The notes below the pieces were generated by a model. That model did no database searches, was not told where the DNA came from, and saw only the letters and a list, made by a program, of their open reading frames with translations. The position numbers were made by a program, and so were the translations under genes. A DNA stretch of 64,000 bases from Methanocorpusculum petauri (GTDB taxonomy: Archaea > Halobacteriota > Methanomicrobia > Methanomicrobiales > Methanocorpusculaceae), in assembly GCF_026891975.1 (NCBI RefSeq), contig NZ_JAPTGB010000009.1:23296-87295 (forward strand), read 5' to 3'. Shown in pieces: positions 36,149 to 44,817 of this stretch. How positions within the stretch are numbered: the first letter of the stretch is position 1; every line of letters begins with the position of its first letter.

Positions 36149-36601
36149 ATGGTTGAAGAGTCAGAACTGAAATATTTTGTGCGGATCATTAACACTGATC
36201 TGGACGGTACCCAGCCGGTACAGCTTGCGCTGACCGGAATTAAGGGCATCGGCCTCCATGCCGCACTCGTCATCTCCCGCCGTGCAGGAGTCGACACCCA
36301 CGCAACAATGGGTCTCCTTGCAGACGAAGATGTCGCGCGCCTTGAGGAACAGGTACTTGCATACCCGACCTCAGTTCCGGCATGGATGGTCAACCGCCCG
36401 GTAGATGTGTACTCCGGAGTTCCGAAGCACCTCTACGGCAGCGACCTTGCACTCGCAAGAGAAGACGACATCAACCTCATGAAAAAGATGCGCTGCTATC
36501 GCGGCATTCGTCATGAGAACGGCCTGAAGGTACGTGGTCAGGGTACCAAGTCCACCGGACGGTTCGGAAAGATTGTCGGTGTTTCCAAGAGGCGGAACTA
36601 A
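36149..36601 (+). CDS. rps13: 30S ribosomal protein S13 (uS13)
   Basis: The 150-residue archaeal-type uS13 has the N-terminal helix-turn pattern LALTGIKGIGLHAALVISRRAG and the basic tail RCYRGIRHENGLKVRGQGTKSTGR. It binds the head of the 30S subunit and touches the P-site tRNA. It is the first protein of the superoperon; a small hairpin (CTCTC/GAGAG around 36128-36142) lies in its leader. Confidence 0.97.
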   Translation: MVEESELKYFVRIINTDLDGTQPVQLALTGIKGIGLHAALVISRRAGVDTHATMGLLADEDVARLEEQVLAYPTSVPAWMVNRPVDVYSGVPKHLYGSDLALAREDDINLMKKMRCYRGIRHENGLKVRGQGTKSTGRFGKIVGVSKRRN

Positions 36602-36617
36602 TTCGAGGTGAAAAAGA

Positions 36618-37163
36618 ATGGGATATCCAGGAAAGAACACCAAGACGTACTCCTCCCCGAAACGCCGCTTTGAAAAGTCGCGTATCGAGAGCGAGCGTGT
36701 ACTCGCCATCACCTACGGTCTTCGTAACAAACGCGAGATCTGGAAAGCAACCGAAGTCCTGCGCAAACACCGCGGAGGAGCCCGTGAAGTGCTTGCAATG
36801 ATCTCTGCCGTTGGCGAGACCCCGAAAACCGTCGCACGCCGCGACGAACTGATCAACACCCTTCAGCGCTACGGCATGATCGGTGCAAACGCCGCAATGG
36901 ATGACATTCTCTCCTTAAAAGTTGAGGACGTCCTTGAGCGCCGTCTGCAGACCATTGTCTACCGCAAGGGTCTTGCACGCAGCCCCAAACAGGCACGCCA
37001 GTTAATCACCCACGGTCACATCGCCATCAACGGTCAGCGTGTGTCTGTCCCGAGCTACATGGTGTCCGTCGCAGATGAAGCAGGCATTGCATACTATGCA
37101 ACCTCCAGCCTCGCCGACGATGCAAACGGTGAACGCCAGCGTATTATGAATGTGAGGGCGTGA
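36618..37163 (+). CDS. rps4: 30S ribosomal protein S4 (uS4)
   Basis: The 181-residue archaeal-length uS4 contains the S4 RNA-binding domain ([38 protein letters not shown]). It is a primary 16S rRNA binder. It follows rps13 after 16 bp and ends just before rps11. Confidence 0.97.
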   Translation: MGYPGKNTKTYSSPKRRFEKSRIESERVLAITYGLRNKREIWKATEVLRKHRGGAREVLAMISAVGETPKTVARRDELINTLQRYGMIGANAAMDDILSLKVEDVLERRLQTIVYRKGLARSPKQARQLITHGHIAINGQRVSVPSYMVSVADEAGIAYYATSSLADDANGERQRIMNVRA

Positions 37164-37168
37164 AAACA

Positions 37169-37564
37169 ATGGCAGAAGCAAGCGAAAAATGGGGCATTGC
37201 ACATATCTTTGCCTCCTTCAACAACACGATCATCACCGTCACCGACCTGTCCGGTGCAGAAACCATCTGCAAGAGCAGCGGTGGTATGGTCGTCAAGCAG
37301 GCCCGCAATGAATCTTCCCCGTATGCAGCAATGCAGATGGCGATCAACATTGCCCAGGCAGCAAAGGAAAAGGGCATCACCGGACTTCACATCCGTGTCC
37401 GTGCGCCCGGAAACGGAAAGCAGCGCTCTCCGGGACCCGGAGCACAGGCCGCGATCCGTGCACTTTCCCGTGCAGGTATGCGTATCGGCAGAATCGAAGA
37501 TGTAACTCCGGTACCGCACGACAGCATCCGCCCAGCGGGTGGCAGAAGAGGCAGGAGAGTCTGA
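37169..37564 (+). CDS. rps11: 30S ribosomal protein S11 (uS11)
   Basis: The 131-residue protein has the uS11 core ([20 protein letters not shown]) and the conserved C-terminus [24 protein letters not shown] 37169 is chosen; an in-frame GTG at 37160 overlaps the rps4 stop. It lies in the platform of the 30S subunit. Confidence 0.97.
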   Translation: MAEASEKWGIAHIFASFNNTIITVTDLSGAETICKSSGGMVVKQARNESSPYAAMQMAINIAQAAKEKGITGLHIRVRAPGNGKQRSPGPGAQAAIRALSRAGMRIGRIEDVTPVPHDSIRPAGGRRGRRV

Positions 37565-38404
37565 ATGGATCTTGTATTCAGCAGGCTCGATGACTCTGTC
37601 GCACGGTTTACTATCAGCGGAGCGACTCCGGCATTTGCAAACGCCCTCAGACGCTCTATGATCGGCGAGGTACCAACCCTTGCCATCGAAGATGTTCGCA
37701 TCTATGACAACACCAGTGTTCTCTTTGATGAGATCCTTGCGCACAGACTTGGACTTGTTCCGATTAAAACCGACCTGTCCCAGTTTGTTCCCCGCAGCGA
37801 ATGCACCTGTGAAGGTGTCGGCTGCCCGCAGTGTACGGTTACCTTCACCCTCAGTGTTGAAGGACCGGGCATGGTCACCTCCGGTGATCTGATCTCTATG
37901 GACCCGCGCACCGTTCCGGTGCACAACAACATTCCAATCGTGAAGCTCTGGGAAGGTCAGAAGGTTGTTCTGGAAGCCACCGCCGAACTCAACACAGGTC
38001 TTGAGCATGCCAAATGGCAGCCGACTCTCGCCTGCGGATACAAAGAGTTCCCGGTAATCACCATCCACAACAGTTGCGACGCCTGTGGAAAATGTGTTGC
38101 CGAATGTCCCCGTGACGTTCTCGAAGTATCCGACAACATTGTCCACGTCCGCGTAGTAAACGGCGAAAGTAAAGTTAAAGACTGTTCCATGTGCCGTCTC
38201 TGTGAGACTGCATGCATGAACACCGGAATCGGCGAAAACCCCGCTATCACCATCGGTGCCGACAGTACGAAGTTCATCTTCGTCGTCGAGAGCGACGGTT
38301 CCCTGCCGGTCAAAGAGATCATCGAAAGAGCACTGCTGCATATCAAGTCACGATCCACAGACCTGACTGATGCATTACAGGACATATCCACGGAGGGACT
38401 GTAA
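37565..38404 (+). CDS. rpoD: DNA-directed RNA polymerase subunit D with two 4Fe-4S cysteine sets
   Basis: The 279-residue Rpo3 has the dimerisation core (ANALRRSMIGEVPTLAIEDV) that pairs with subunit L. An inserted ferredoxin-like domain holds eight cysteines: C171, C174, C177, C181 (CDACGKCVAEC) and C207, C210, C213, C217 (CSMCRLCETAC). This is enough for two 4Fe-4S clusters; such clusters are known in subunit D of several methanogens and affect assembly. Zinc-type cysteines (CTCEGVGCPQC) also occur near residue 79. Confidence 0.95.
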   Translation: MDLVFSRLDDSVARFTISGATPAFANALRRSMIGEVPTLAIEDVRIYDNTSVLFDEILAHRLGLVPIKTDLSQFVPRSECTCEGVGCPQCTVTFTLSVEGPGMVTSGDLISMDPRTVPVHNNIPIVKLWEGQKVVLEATAELNTGLEHAKWQPTLACGYKEFPVITIHNSCDACGKCVAECPRDVLEVSDNIVHVRVVNGESKVKDCSMCRLCETACMNTGIGENPAITIGADSTKFIFVVESDGSLPVKEIIERALLHIKSRSTDLTDALQDISTEGL

Positions 38405-38758
38405 ATGAATAAGACAAACCCCCGCCTCGAATCCTTAATCGGTATGCTCAAGCGGGCATCCCGGGAAAACGAGGCTAATATCTGGCGCGAGATTGCCGGA
38501 CGCCTGAACACGTCCAGCAAAAACTACGCTGAGGTTAACATCGGAAAGATTAGCCGCTACGCAAAAGAGAACGAGATCATCCTGGTCCCGGGCAAAGTCC
38601 TGGCAGCAGGTGTGATTGCCGCACCCGTCAAGGTTGCCGCACTCAACTTCTCCGACGCCGCGCGTGAAAAAATCATGGAAGCCAACGGCACCTGCATGAC
38701 AATCGAAGAGCTTGTCGCCGCAAATCCGAAGGGCAGCCGCGTCCGGATCCTGAGGTGA
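38405..38758 (+). CDS. rpl18e: 50S ribosomal protein L18e (eL18)
   Basis: The 117-residue protein matches archaeal eL18 (RENEANIWREIAGRLNTSSKN and VNIGKISRYAKENE). It immediately follows rpoD with no gap and is archaeal/eukaryotic-specific. Confidence 0.95.
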   Translation: MNKTNPRLESLIGMLKRASRENEANIWREIAGRLNTSSKNYAEVNIGKISRYAKENEIILVPGKVLAAGVIAAPVKVAALNFSDAAREKIMEANGTCMTIEELVAANPKGSRVRILR

Positions 38759-38764
38759 ACTGAA

Positions 38765-39187
38765 ATGGTAACAGTTATTGATGGAGAGAATCTTCTGCTC
38801 GGCAGAATGTGCAGCCTTGTTGCCCAGCGCATTCTTGCAGGCGAAGAGATCGCTATTATCAACGCCGAAAAGGTCATCGTCTCCGGTTCCCGTGCGATGA
38901 TCATGGAAGAGTACTATGTAAAGCGCGTTCGCGGTTCCGTTGAAGGCGGTCCGTTCTACCCGAGACGCCCGGACCAGATCGTTAAACGCACGGTCCGCGG
39001 TATGATTCCGTACAAAACCCGGCCGGGAGCAGCAGCATTCCGCCGTGTCAAGGCCTACGTCGGTGTTCCTTACGAGCTGAAGGATGCCGAGGCAGAGGTT
39101 CTTGAAGCCGCACACCGCAACCGGTTAAGCAGCGCACGCTACGTCACCGTTGGCGCAATCAGCACCAACCTTGGAGCAAAGTACTAA
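38765..39187 (+). CDS. rpl13: 50S ribosomal protein L13 (uL13)
   Basis: The 140-residue archaeal uL13 contains LGRMCSLVAQRILAGEE and the RGMIPYKTRPGAAAFRRVK segment. It is an early assembly protein of the large subunit. The gene is 6 bp downstream of rpl18e. Confidence 0.96.
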   Translation: MVTVIDGENLLLGRMCSLVAQRILAGEEIAIINAEKVIVSGSRAMIMEEYYVKRVRGSVEGGPFYPRRPDQIVKRTVRGMIPYKTRPGAAAFRRVKAYVGVPYELKDAEAEVLEAAHRNRLSSARYVTVGAISTNLGAKY

Positions 39188-39200
39188 GAGGTGGAAAAAG

Positions 39201-39599
39201 ATGAAGATCATTAACACCAGTGGTAAGAGAAAGACGGCAATTGCACGCGCTACCCTCAGAGAGGGTAAGGGCAGAATCCGTATCAACTCCGTTCCGCTCG
39301 AGGTCTACGGCAGCGAGATCATTCGCATGAAGATTTCCGAGGCAATCGCTCTCGCACCGGGTGCAATTGACAACGTCGACGTTGACATTGATGTCTCCGG
39401 CGGCGGCGTCATGGGTCAGGCAGAGGCCGTTCGTACGGCACTCGGCCGCGGAATCCTGAACTGGACAAACGACCCGCACATCAAAGAGGTTTACCTCAGC
39501 TACGACCGTACGCTTCTTGTCAACGATTCCCGTCAGAAGGAAGCCAAGAAGCCGCATGGACGCGGTGCACGTGCACGGTTCCAGAAGTCGTACCGTTAA
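39201..39599 (+). CDS. rps9: 30S ribosomal protein S9 (uS9)
   Basis: The 132-residue protein starts MKIINTSGKRKTAIARATL and ends in the basic tail GRGARARFQKSYR, whose last arginine contacts the P-site tRNA. ATG 39201 has GAGGTGG upstream; the frame is open for 17 more codons into rpl13, which I discount. Confidence 0.97.
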   Translation: MKIINTSGKRKTAIARATLREGKGRIRINSVPLEVYGSEIIRMKISEAIALAPGAIDNVDVDIDVSGGGVMGQAEAVRTALGRGILNWTNDPHIKEVYLSYDRTLLVNDSRQKEAKKPHGRGARARFQKSYR

Positions 39600-39609
39600 C
39601 TATTGCTTT

Positions 39610-39649
39610 CAGAACACATGTTCTGCAAGGGAGTGAGTTTCTCACTCCC
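39610..39649 (+). promoter_or_regulatory. Two tandem hairpins between rps9 and rpoN
   Basis: CAGAAC (39610-39615) pairs with GTTCTG (39620-39625), and GGGAGTGAG (39629-39637) pairs with CTCACTCCC (39641-39649) around TTT. TTGC and GCAA on either side can close both. They may set mRNA processing or partial termination inside the superoperon. Confidence 0.5.
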
Positions 39650-39690
39650 ATTTGCAAAACAACAGATTAATAACCTTAGAAGGATAACTA

Positions 39691-39879
39691 ATGATACCAG
39701 TTCGATGTTTCACCTGTGGAAAGGTAATTTCCACGGCATGGGAAGAATATCAACAGCGTAAAGCTGCCGGTGAAGATCCGAAAGACATTCTTGACTCTCT
39801 CGGACTTGAGCGGTATTGTTGCAGACGCATGCTTCTCTCGCACAAAGAGACTGTTGATGAGCTGTATCCCTACACGTGA
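39691..39879 (+). CDS. rpoN: DNA-directed RNA polymerase subunit N
   Basis: The 62-residue Rpo10 (Rpb10-like) zinc protein has the atypical zinc motif CFTCGKV at the N-terminus and CCRRM near the C-terminus ([11 protein letters not shown]). It stabilises the D-L platform of RNA polymerase. Confidence 0.97.
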   Translation: MIPVRCFTCGKVISTAWEEYQQRKAAGEDPKDILDSLGLERYCCRRMLLSHKETVDELYPYT

Positions 39880-39892
39880 TGCATGATGATGC

Positions 39893-39967
39893 GGGGTCGT
39901 AGGGTAGCCTGGACCATCCTATTACGTTCGGGACGTAGTGACCTGAGTTCGAATCTCAGCGACCCCA
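39893..39967 (+). tRNA. tRNA-Pro (CGG)
   Basis: The acceptor stem GGGGTCG (39893-39899) pairs with CGACCCC (39960-39966) with discriminator A; the anticodon stem TTACG/CGTAG encloses TTCGGGA, anticodon CGG; the T arm CTGAGTTCGAATCTCAG is regular. It lies in the same orientation between rpoN and rpoK, so it is probably cut out of the operon transcript. CCA is not encoded and I see no intron. Confidence 0.94.
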
Positions 39968-40004
39968 TTTTTCCATTCTTTATGTTTTATGGATGTGATT
40001 GCCA

Positions 40005-40193
40005 ATGATATACACTCGTTATGAACGGGCCAGGATCATCGGTGCGCGTGCTTTACAGATTTCGATGGGTGCGCCTATTCTTGTCAGAACCACAAAGATC
40101 GATCCGCTTGAGATCGCTCTTGTTGAGTTTGACGAGAACATGGTCCCCATCACTGTCAAGCGCCCCGCCGGTGCCAAAATAGAGGTACAGTAA
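40005..40193 (+). CDS. rpoK: DNA-directed RNA polymerase subunit K
   Basis: The 62-residue Rpo6 (Rpb6-like) starts [20 protein letters not shown], the conserved motif that clamps the largest subunit. ATG 40005 is chosen over an in-frame TTG two codons earlier. The following eno gene starts 1 bp after its stop. Confidence 0.97.
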   Translation: MIYTRYERARIIGARALQISMGAPILVRTTKIDPLEIALVEFDENMVPITVKRPAGAKIEVQ

Positions 40194-40194
40194 T

Positions 40195-41394
40195 ATGACC
40201 ACCATCGACGGAATTATCCTGCGGAGAATTCTTGACAGCCGCGGTAATGAAACCATTGAAGCGGAAATTCTGACTGCCAGCGGAGGATACGGTCGCGCAT
40301 GCGCACCAAGCGGTGCCTCGACCGGTATCTACGAGGCAAAAGTCAGACCCTGTGCGGAAGCAATCGCCGATGCACAGGCACGGCTGATTCCGGAACTGAT
40401 CGATCTCGATGCTCAGGATCAGCGTACCTTTGATGAGACACTGCGCAACGTGGATGCAACCGAGAACCTTTCCGGCATCGGTGCAAACATTGCGGTTGCA
40501 CTCTCTCTTGCAAATGCAAAAGCCGCAGCATCCGCTCTCAACATGGAACTCTTCCAGTACCTTGGCGGTGCATTCGTCGATCAGACGCCGCTTCCGCTCG
40601 GTAACGTGATCGGCGGCGGTGCCCACGCAGTGGACGCAACCGACATTCAGGAGTTCCTGATTGTCCCGACCGGCGCAGCAACCGCATCCGAAGCTGTCTT
40701 TACCAACGCCCGCGTGCACAAGACCATCAAGGAGATTCTGGTCGCGCGCGGAAAAGGCTGCGGCAAAGGTGACGAGGGTGCATGGGCACCACACATCAGT
40801 GATGCAGAGGCATTCGAAATTGTCGCAGAAGCGGTCAGCAAAGTGCAGGATGAAACCGGAATCGAAGTCCGGATGGGTCTTGACGTTGCAGCTTCCGAGA
40901 TGTGGAATGCCGATCTTGAGCGGTATGTGTATAAGAATGCAAAGCGCACTACTGAGGAGCAGATCGCATACATTGCCGAGCTGGTGGATCAGTACAACCT
41001 GATCTATGTAGAGGATCCGATTCAGGAAGAGGACTTTGCGGGCTTTGCGCAGATGACTGAAGAAGTCTGCGGCCGCGACACGCTTATCTGCGGGGACGAT
41101 CTCTTCGTCACCAATGTGGAGCGCCTCGAAGAGGGCATTGCTCTTGAGGCAGGAAACTGCGTCTTAATCAAGCCCAACCAGATCGGAACCCTGACCGACA
41201 CGTTTGAGACGATTCGTCTTGCCCATGAATACGGGTATGAGACCGTCATGAGCCACCGGTCCGGTGAGACAACCGACACCACAATCGCACACCTTGGAAC
41301 TGCATTCAACTGCTGTTTCCTCAAATGCGGAGTTGTTGGCGGCGAGCGTATTGCTAAATTAAATGAACTTATAAGAATTGAGGAGCATTTCTAA
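40195..41394 (+). CDS. eno: Enolase
   Basis: The 399-residue protein is phosphopyruvate hydratase, interconverting 2-phosphoglycerate and phosphoenolpyruvate. Seen are the [12 protein letters not shown]-terminus, ASTGIYEA, the metal-binding run EDPIQEEDF and DDLFVTN, and the [11 protein letters not shown] and [10 protein letters not shown] loops. It is a little shorter than bacterial enolase. It is embedded in the ribosomal operon as in many euryarchaea. Confidence 0.97.
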   Translation: MTTIDGIILRRILDSRGNETIEAEILTASGGYGRACAPSGASTGIYEAKVRPCAEAIADAQARLIPELIDLDAQDQRTFDETLRNVDATENLSGIGANIAVALSLANAKAAASALNMELFQYLGGAFVDQTPLPLGNVIGGGAHAVDATDIQEFLIVPTGAATASEAVFTNARVHKTIKEILVARGKGCGKGDEGAWAPHISDAEAFEIVAEAVSKVQDETGIEVRMGLDVAASEMWNADLERYVYKNAKRTTEEQIAYIAELVDQYNLIYVEDPIQEEDFAGFAQMTEEVCGRDTLICGDDLFVTNVERLEEGIALEAGNCVLIKPNQIGTLTDTFETIRLAHEYGYETVMSHRSGETTDTTIAHLGTAFNCCFLKCGVVGGERIAKLNELIRIEEHF

Positions 41395-41395
41395 A

Positions 41396-42004
41396 ATGAC
41401 CGACAATGAACTTGGAATTGAACTGACCGAACCATTAGTATCCGTGGAAGAGTATCTGGCAGCCGGTGTCCACATCGGAACCCAGCAGAAAGACGATGAC
41501 ATGAAGGAATTCATCTACCGTGTCCGTTCCGATGGTCTGTATATCATTGATATCAGAAAGACCGACGAGCGTATCAAACAGGTGGCAAAGTTCCTTGCAC
41601 GCTATGAGGCACCGAAGATCTTCGTGGTCACCTCCCGTCAGTACGGCCAGTATCCGGCACAGAAGTTTGCCGACACCATTGGTGCACTCTCCCACGTCGG
41701 CCGGTTTATTCCCGGTACGCTCACCAACCCGGTACTCCCGAAGTACGTCGAACCGTCGGTTGTCGTGGTCACTGACCCGATCGGAGATGCACAGGTTATC
41801 ACCGAGGCTGTCCAGTGCGGCATCCCGGTCATCGCACTCTGTGATATCAACAACCAGACCAACAACGTCGATCTCGTGATCCCGACGAACAACAAAGGTC
41901 GCAAGGCACTCTCTATGGTTTACTTCCTGCTTACCCGTGAGGTCTTGAAGCAGAAAGGCATCGTGTCCTCCCTGACCTTTGAAGACTTTGAGTCTGAGTT
42001 CTAA
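41396..42004 (+). CDS. rps2: 30S ribosomal protein S2 (uS2)
   Basis: The 202-residue archaeal uS2 has [13 protein letters not shown] near the start and the conserved [17 protein letters not shown] and [15 protein letters not shown] segments. It starts one base after the eno stop. It is the last gene of the ribosomal block; a T7 run follows at 42024. Confidence 0.96.
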   Translation: MTDNELGIELTEPLVSVEEYLAAGVHIGTQQKDDDMKEFIYRVRSDGLYIIDIRKTDERIKQVAKFLARYEAPKIFVVTSRQYGQYPAQKFADTIGALSHVGRFIPGTLTNPVLPKYVEPSVVVVTDPIGDAQVITEAVQCGIPVIALCDINNQTNNVDLVIPTNNKGRKALSMVYFLLTREVLKQKGIVSSLTFEDFESEF

Positions 42005-42349
42005 ATCTCTCAGATACCATCTTTTTTTGTAACTTTCCTGATTCAGATTTTATGGAAATCTCTGATGCCGCGAAAAGAGTTCGCTGGATTTTTTTCAGGA
42101 ACATAGGAGCAGGTGGATGTGGCTCCTTCAGACAAAATCAGAATCCGATACTTTTTCCGAAAAATTTCGACACAGACCATCAGGAACCCCTCCAGACCGT
42201 CTGACCCGGTCCCGCACGACGCAATCATTAAAGCCCTGCCAAACCAACACATAACCACCTTCATACACCAATCCGCAATATCTCAATAGTATCTTTCGCG
42301 GATCGGCGGACGAAATCTTTGGTTACGGCGTAAAACCCGTTTGATATCC
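42005..42349. other. Intergenic region between rps2 and MEMO gene
   Basis: This 345-bp gap holds a T-rich stretch after rps2 (possible terminator) and one modest hairpin, AGGAGC (42105-42110) with GCTCCT (42122-42127). An AATAGTATC element near 42285 could serve as a promoter for the isoprenoid operon. I see no gene. Confidence 0.4.
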
Positions 42350-43192
42350 ATGAAAATAGAGGAATACCCTGCCGCCGGTACGGCGGATGCAGGCTGTCGG
42401 CATGCTGACCTTGCGGGAATGTTTTACCCGAAGGCAGCAGAGGAACTGAAAGCCCTGCTTGATGCACTCTTTTCATCGACGGTAACGTCTGTAACCTCTC
42501 CGTACGGTGTGTTGGTTCCGCACGCAGGATACATCTACTCGGGAAGATGCGCTGCGTGCGCTTATGCGAAAATTCCCGAAACATTTTCCGGTACGTTCGT
42601 GGTGATCGGCCCGAGCCATGCAGGTTGTATAACTGCAACTGCAGATCTGGTCTGGGAAACACCGCTCGGCCCGGTTCTGCCGGACGAATTACTCGCTGCC
42701 GCACTGACTGCTGTGGGCATCCCGAACCGTCCCGACCTCCTGCGGGTGCAGGAGAACTCGCTTGAAGTGCAGATGCCCTTCATCCGCTACCGGTTCCCGC
42801 AGGCAAAAGTTGTGCCTGTACTGCTTGGTGATCAATCTCCTGCCGAGGTTCGCCGCGTGGCGGCTGCACTCGCACAGGCAATTGATGTGGTGCATGCAGA
42901 CGTCGTGATTATTGCTTCCGGTGACGGCTCGCATTATGTACCGGCTGCTGTTGCGGAGCGCGACGACCTGACGGTTCTTGCAGCTGCGGCGAAACTCGAT
43001 GTACAGGCATTTTATGAAAAACTCATCGAAATAAAACCGTCCATGTGCGGCTACGGCTGCATTGCGGTACTGATGCTCGTCGCAAAACAGCTTGGTGCCC
43101 GTGAGGCCAAAGTGATCATGTATCAGACCTCAGGTGACGCAACCGGCGACAGCCGCGAAGTCGTCGGCTACGCAGCAATGGAGGTTGTCTGA
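42350..43192 (+). CDS. MEMO1 family protein (AmmeMemoRadiSam system protein B)
   Basis: The 280-residue protein is a MEMO homologue, fold related to non-haem iron dioxygenases. Conserved histidines appear in VPHAGYIYSG, IGPSH and GDGSHYV. It begins the isoprenoid operon in many archaea, sometimes with an AMMECR1 protein and a radical SAM enzyme; neither is seen here. Start ATG 42350 is chosen over the TTG 9 bp upstream. Its stop overlaps the mvk ATG by one base. The catalytic role is unsettled. Confidence 0.9.
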   Translation: MKIEEYPAAGTADAGCRHADLAGMFYPKAAEELKALLDALFSSTVTSVTSPYGVLVPHAGYIYSGRCAACAYAKIPETFSGTFVVIGPSHAGCITATADLVWETPLGPVLPDELLAAALTAVGIPNRPDLLRVQENSLEVQMPFIRYRFPQAKVVPVLLGDQSPAEVRRVAAALAQAIDVVHADVVIIASGDGSHYVPAAVAERDDLTVLAAAAKLDVQAFYEKLIEIKPSMCGYGCIAVLMLVAKQLGAREAKVIMYQTSGDATGDSREVVGYAAMEVV

Positions 43193-44064
43193 TGGCAACA
43201 TGGAGCGCGCCCGGCAAAGTCTTCCTCTTCGGTGAACACGCTGTGGTGTACGGAAAGCCCGGCATTGCAATGGCGATCAAGCCCCGCGTCATGGTCACCG
43301 TCCGCGAGTCACGTTACCACCAGAAACCCAACTCTCCCTACATCGCCGAATGCTTCCGGCTGATGGATGTCAAGGGAAGTGTGTATGTCAGATCCCAGCT
43401 TCCGAGTTCCTCGGGACTCGGATCGTCTGCGGCGGTAACTGTTGCAACGCTGTGTGCAATCAACGACGAGTTCGGTCTGGAAAAGACCCGCGCCGAGATC
43501 GCCGATCTCGCCCATCAGGTGGAGATGTCCGCACAGAACGGCCGTGCCAGTGCGACCGATACCTATGTCTCCGCCTTTGGGGGCATGGTGCTTGTTCGCG
43601 GCAGCGAAAAGCGCCGTCTTCTGCCGCCACAGAACTTCTCGCTCGTTATCGGCAACACACTTGTCTCGCACAGCACGTCGGAGATGGTCGGAAAAGTAGC
43701 GGAACTTCGCAAACATTCGCCGGATATCGCGAACCCCATCCTTGACTCCATTGCGGCAATCACCATGCGGGCGATGTACAATCTGGACAACCAGAAGGAA
43801 CTCGGCAGCCTCATGAACATGAACCATGCACTGCTGGATGCCCTTGGCGTCGGTCATCCGGTTCTCTCAAAACTGGTTCTTGCCGCCCGCTCCGCAGGAG
43901 CACACGGCGCAAAAACCACGGGAGCCGGCGGCGGCGGATGCATGTATGCCATCTGCTCCAAGAGTTCACGCAACCGCGTTGCCGGAGCCATCGAAGGATG
44001 TGATGCACGCGCCATCATCACCACGATAGACACCGAAGGTGCACGGAAGGAAAAAGATGAGTGA
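43192..44064 (+). CDS. mvk: Mevalonate kinase
   Basis: The 290-residue GHMP kinase phosphorylates mevalonate in archaeal lipid synthesis. Motifs: GKVFLFGEHAVVYGKPG (motif 1), the ATP loop SSGLGSSAAVTVA (motif 2) and KTTGAGGGGCMYA (motif 3). The end overlaps the isopentenyl phosphate kinase gene by 8 bp. Confidence 0.95.
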   Translation: MATWSAPGKVFLFGEHAVVYGKPGIAMAIKPRVMVTVRESRYHQKPNSPYIAECFRLMDVKGSVYVRSQLPSSSGLGSSAAVTVATLCAINDEFGLEKTRAEIADLAHQVEMSAQNGRASATDTYVSAFGGMVLVRGSEKRRLLPPQNFSLVIGNTLVSHSTSEMVGKVAELRKHSPDIANPILDSIAAITMRAMYNLDNQKELGSLMNMNHALLDALGVGHPVLSKLVLAARSAGAHGAKTTGAGGGGCMYAICSKSSRNRVAGAIEGCDARAIITTIDTEGARKEKDE

Positions 44065-44809
44065 AATTACCGTACTCAAACTCGGCGGAAGCGTTGTCAC
44101 AAAAAAATCCGAAACTGGTGTAATCGACACCGCCCGGATTCGTGAACTCGCTGCACAGATTGCACCGGTCGCAAAATCCGTACCGCTCGTCATCGTCCAC
44201 GGTGCAGGCTCCTGCGGCCACCCGGAGGCAAAGCAGTACCGCATTCAGGAAGGCGTCACAAAATCCAACGCCGAAGGAATCGCCGTCACCCACTTTGCCG
44301 TCCGGAGGCTGAACGAAGAGTTTGTATCACTTCTCCGTGCCGAAGGTGTTGACGCGGTCTGCATGCATCCGTTCTGCACGAGTCTTGCAAAGGACGGCCG
44401 CCTTGTCTACTCCGGCGAGGAACAGATCAAAGCACTGCTTGCGCTCGGTGTTGTGCCGGTTCTGCATGGTGACGTGGTGATGGACACCGTTCGCGGAGCC
44501 TGCATTGTCTCGGGCGATCAGATTGTCCCCGCGATGGCAAAGGCTCTCGGTGCCACCCGCGTCGGTGTTGCAACCGACGTCCCCGGTGTTCTTGCCGAAG
44601 GCCGGGTCGTTCCTGCAATCACCCGCGAAAATGTCGGTGCAATTGATCTCGGGTGTTCCGCAAACACGGACGTCACCGGAGGAATGCGGGGAAAAGTTGA
44701 GGAGCTTCTGCTGCTCGCAGATGCCGGCATCCCGTCGCACCTCTTCCACATCTCCCGTGTCATGGACTTCCTGCAGGACCATGATCACGGCGGAACAATT
44801 GTTCAGTAA
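44057..44809 (+). CDS. ipk: Isopentenyl phosphate kinase
   Basis: The 250-residue amino-acid-kinase-fold protein has LKLGGSVVTKKS and the catalytic-histidine segment HGAGSCGHPEA. It phosphorylates isopentenyl phosphate to isopentenyl diphosphate, the last step of the archaeal mevalonate variant. It overlaps mvk, and the type 2 IPP isomerase follows 8 bp later. Confidence 0.95.
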   Translation: MSEITVLKLGGSVVTKKSETGVIDTARIRELAAQIAPVAKSVPLVIVHGAGSCGHPEAKQYRIQEGVTKSNAEGIAVTHFAVRRLNEEFVSLLRAEGVDAVCMHPFCTSLAKDGRLVYSGEEQIKALLALGVVPVLHGDVVMDTVRGACIVSGDQIVPAMAKALGATRVGVATDVPGVLAEGRVVPAITRENVGAIDLGCSANTDVTGGMRGKVEELLLLADAGIPSHLFHISRVMDFLQDHDHGGTIVQ

Positions 44810-44817
44810 CGAAAATC

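Noticed and set aside
37094..38341. Minus-strand ORF of 415 codons opposite rps11 and rpoD
   Set aside because: Antisense shadow of two certain genes, no recognisable domain.
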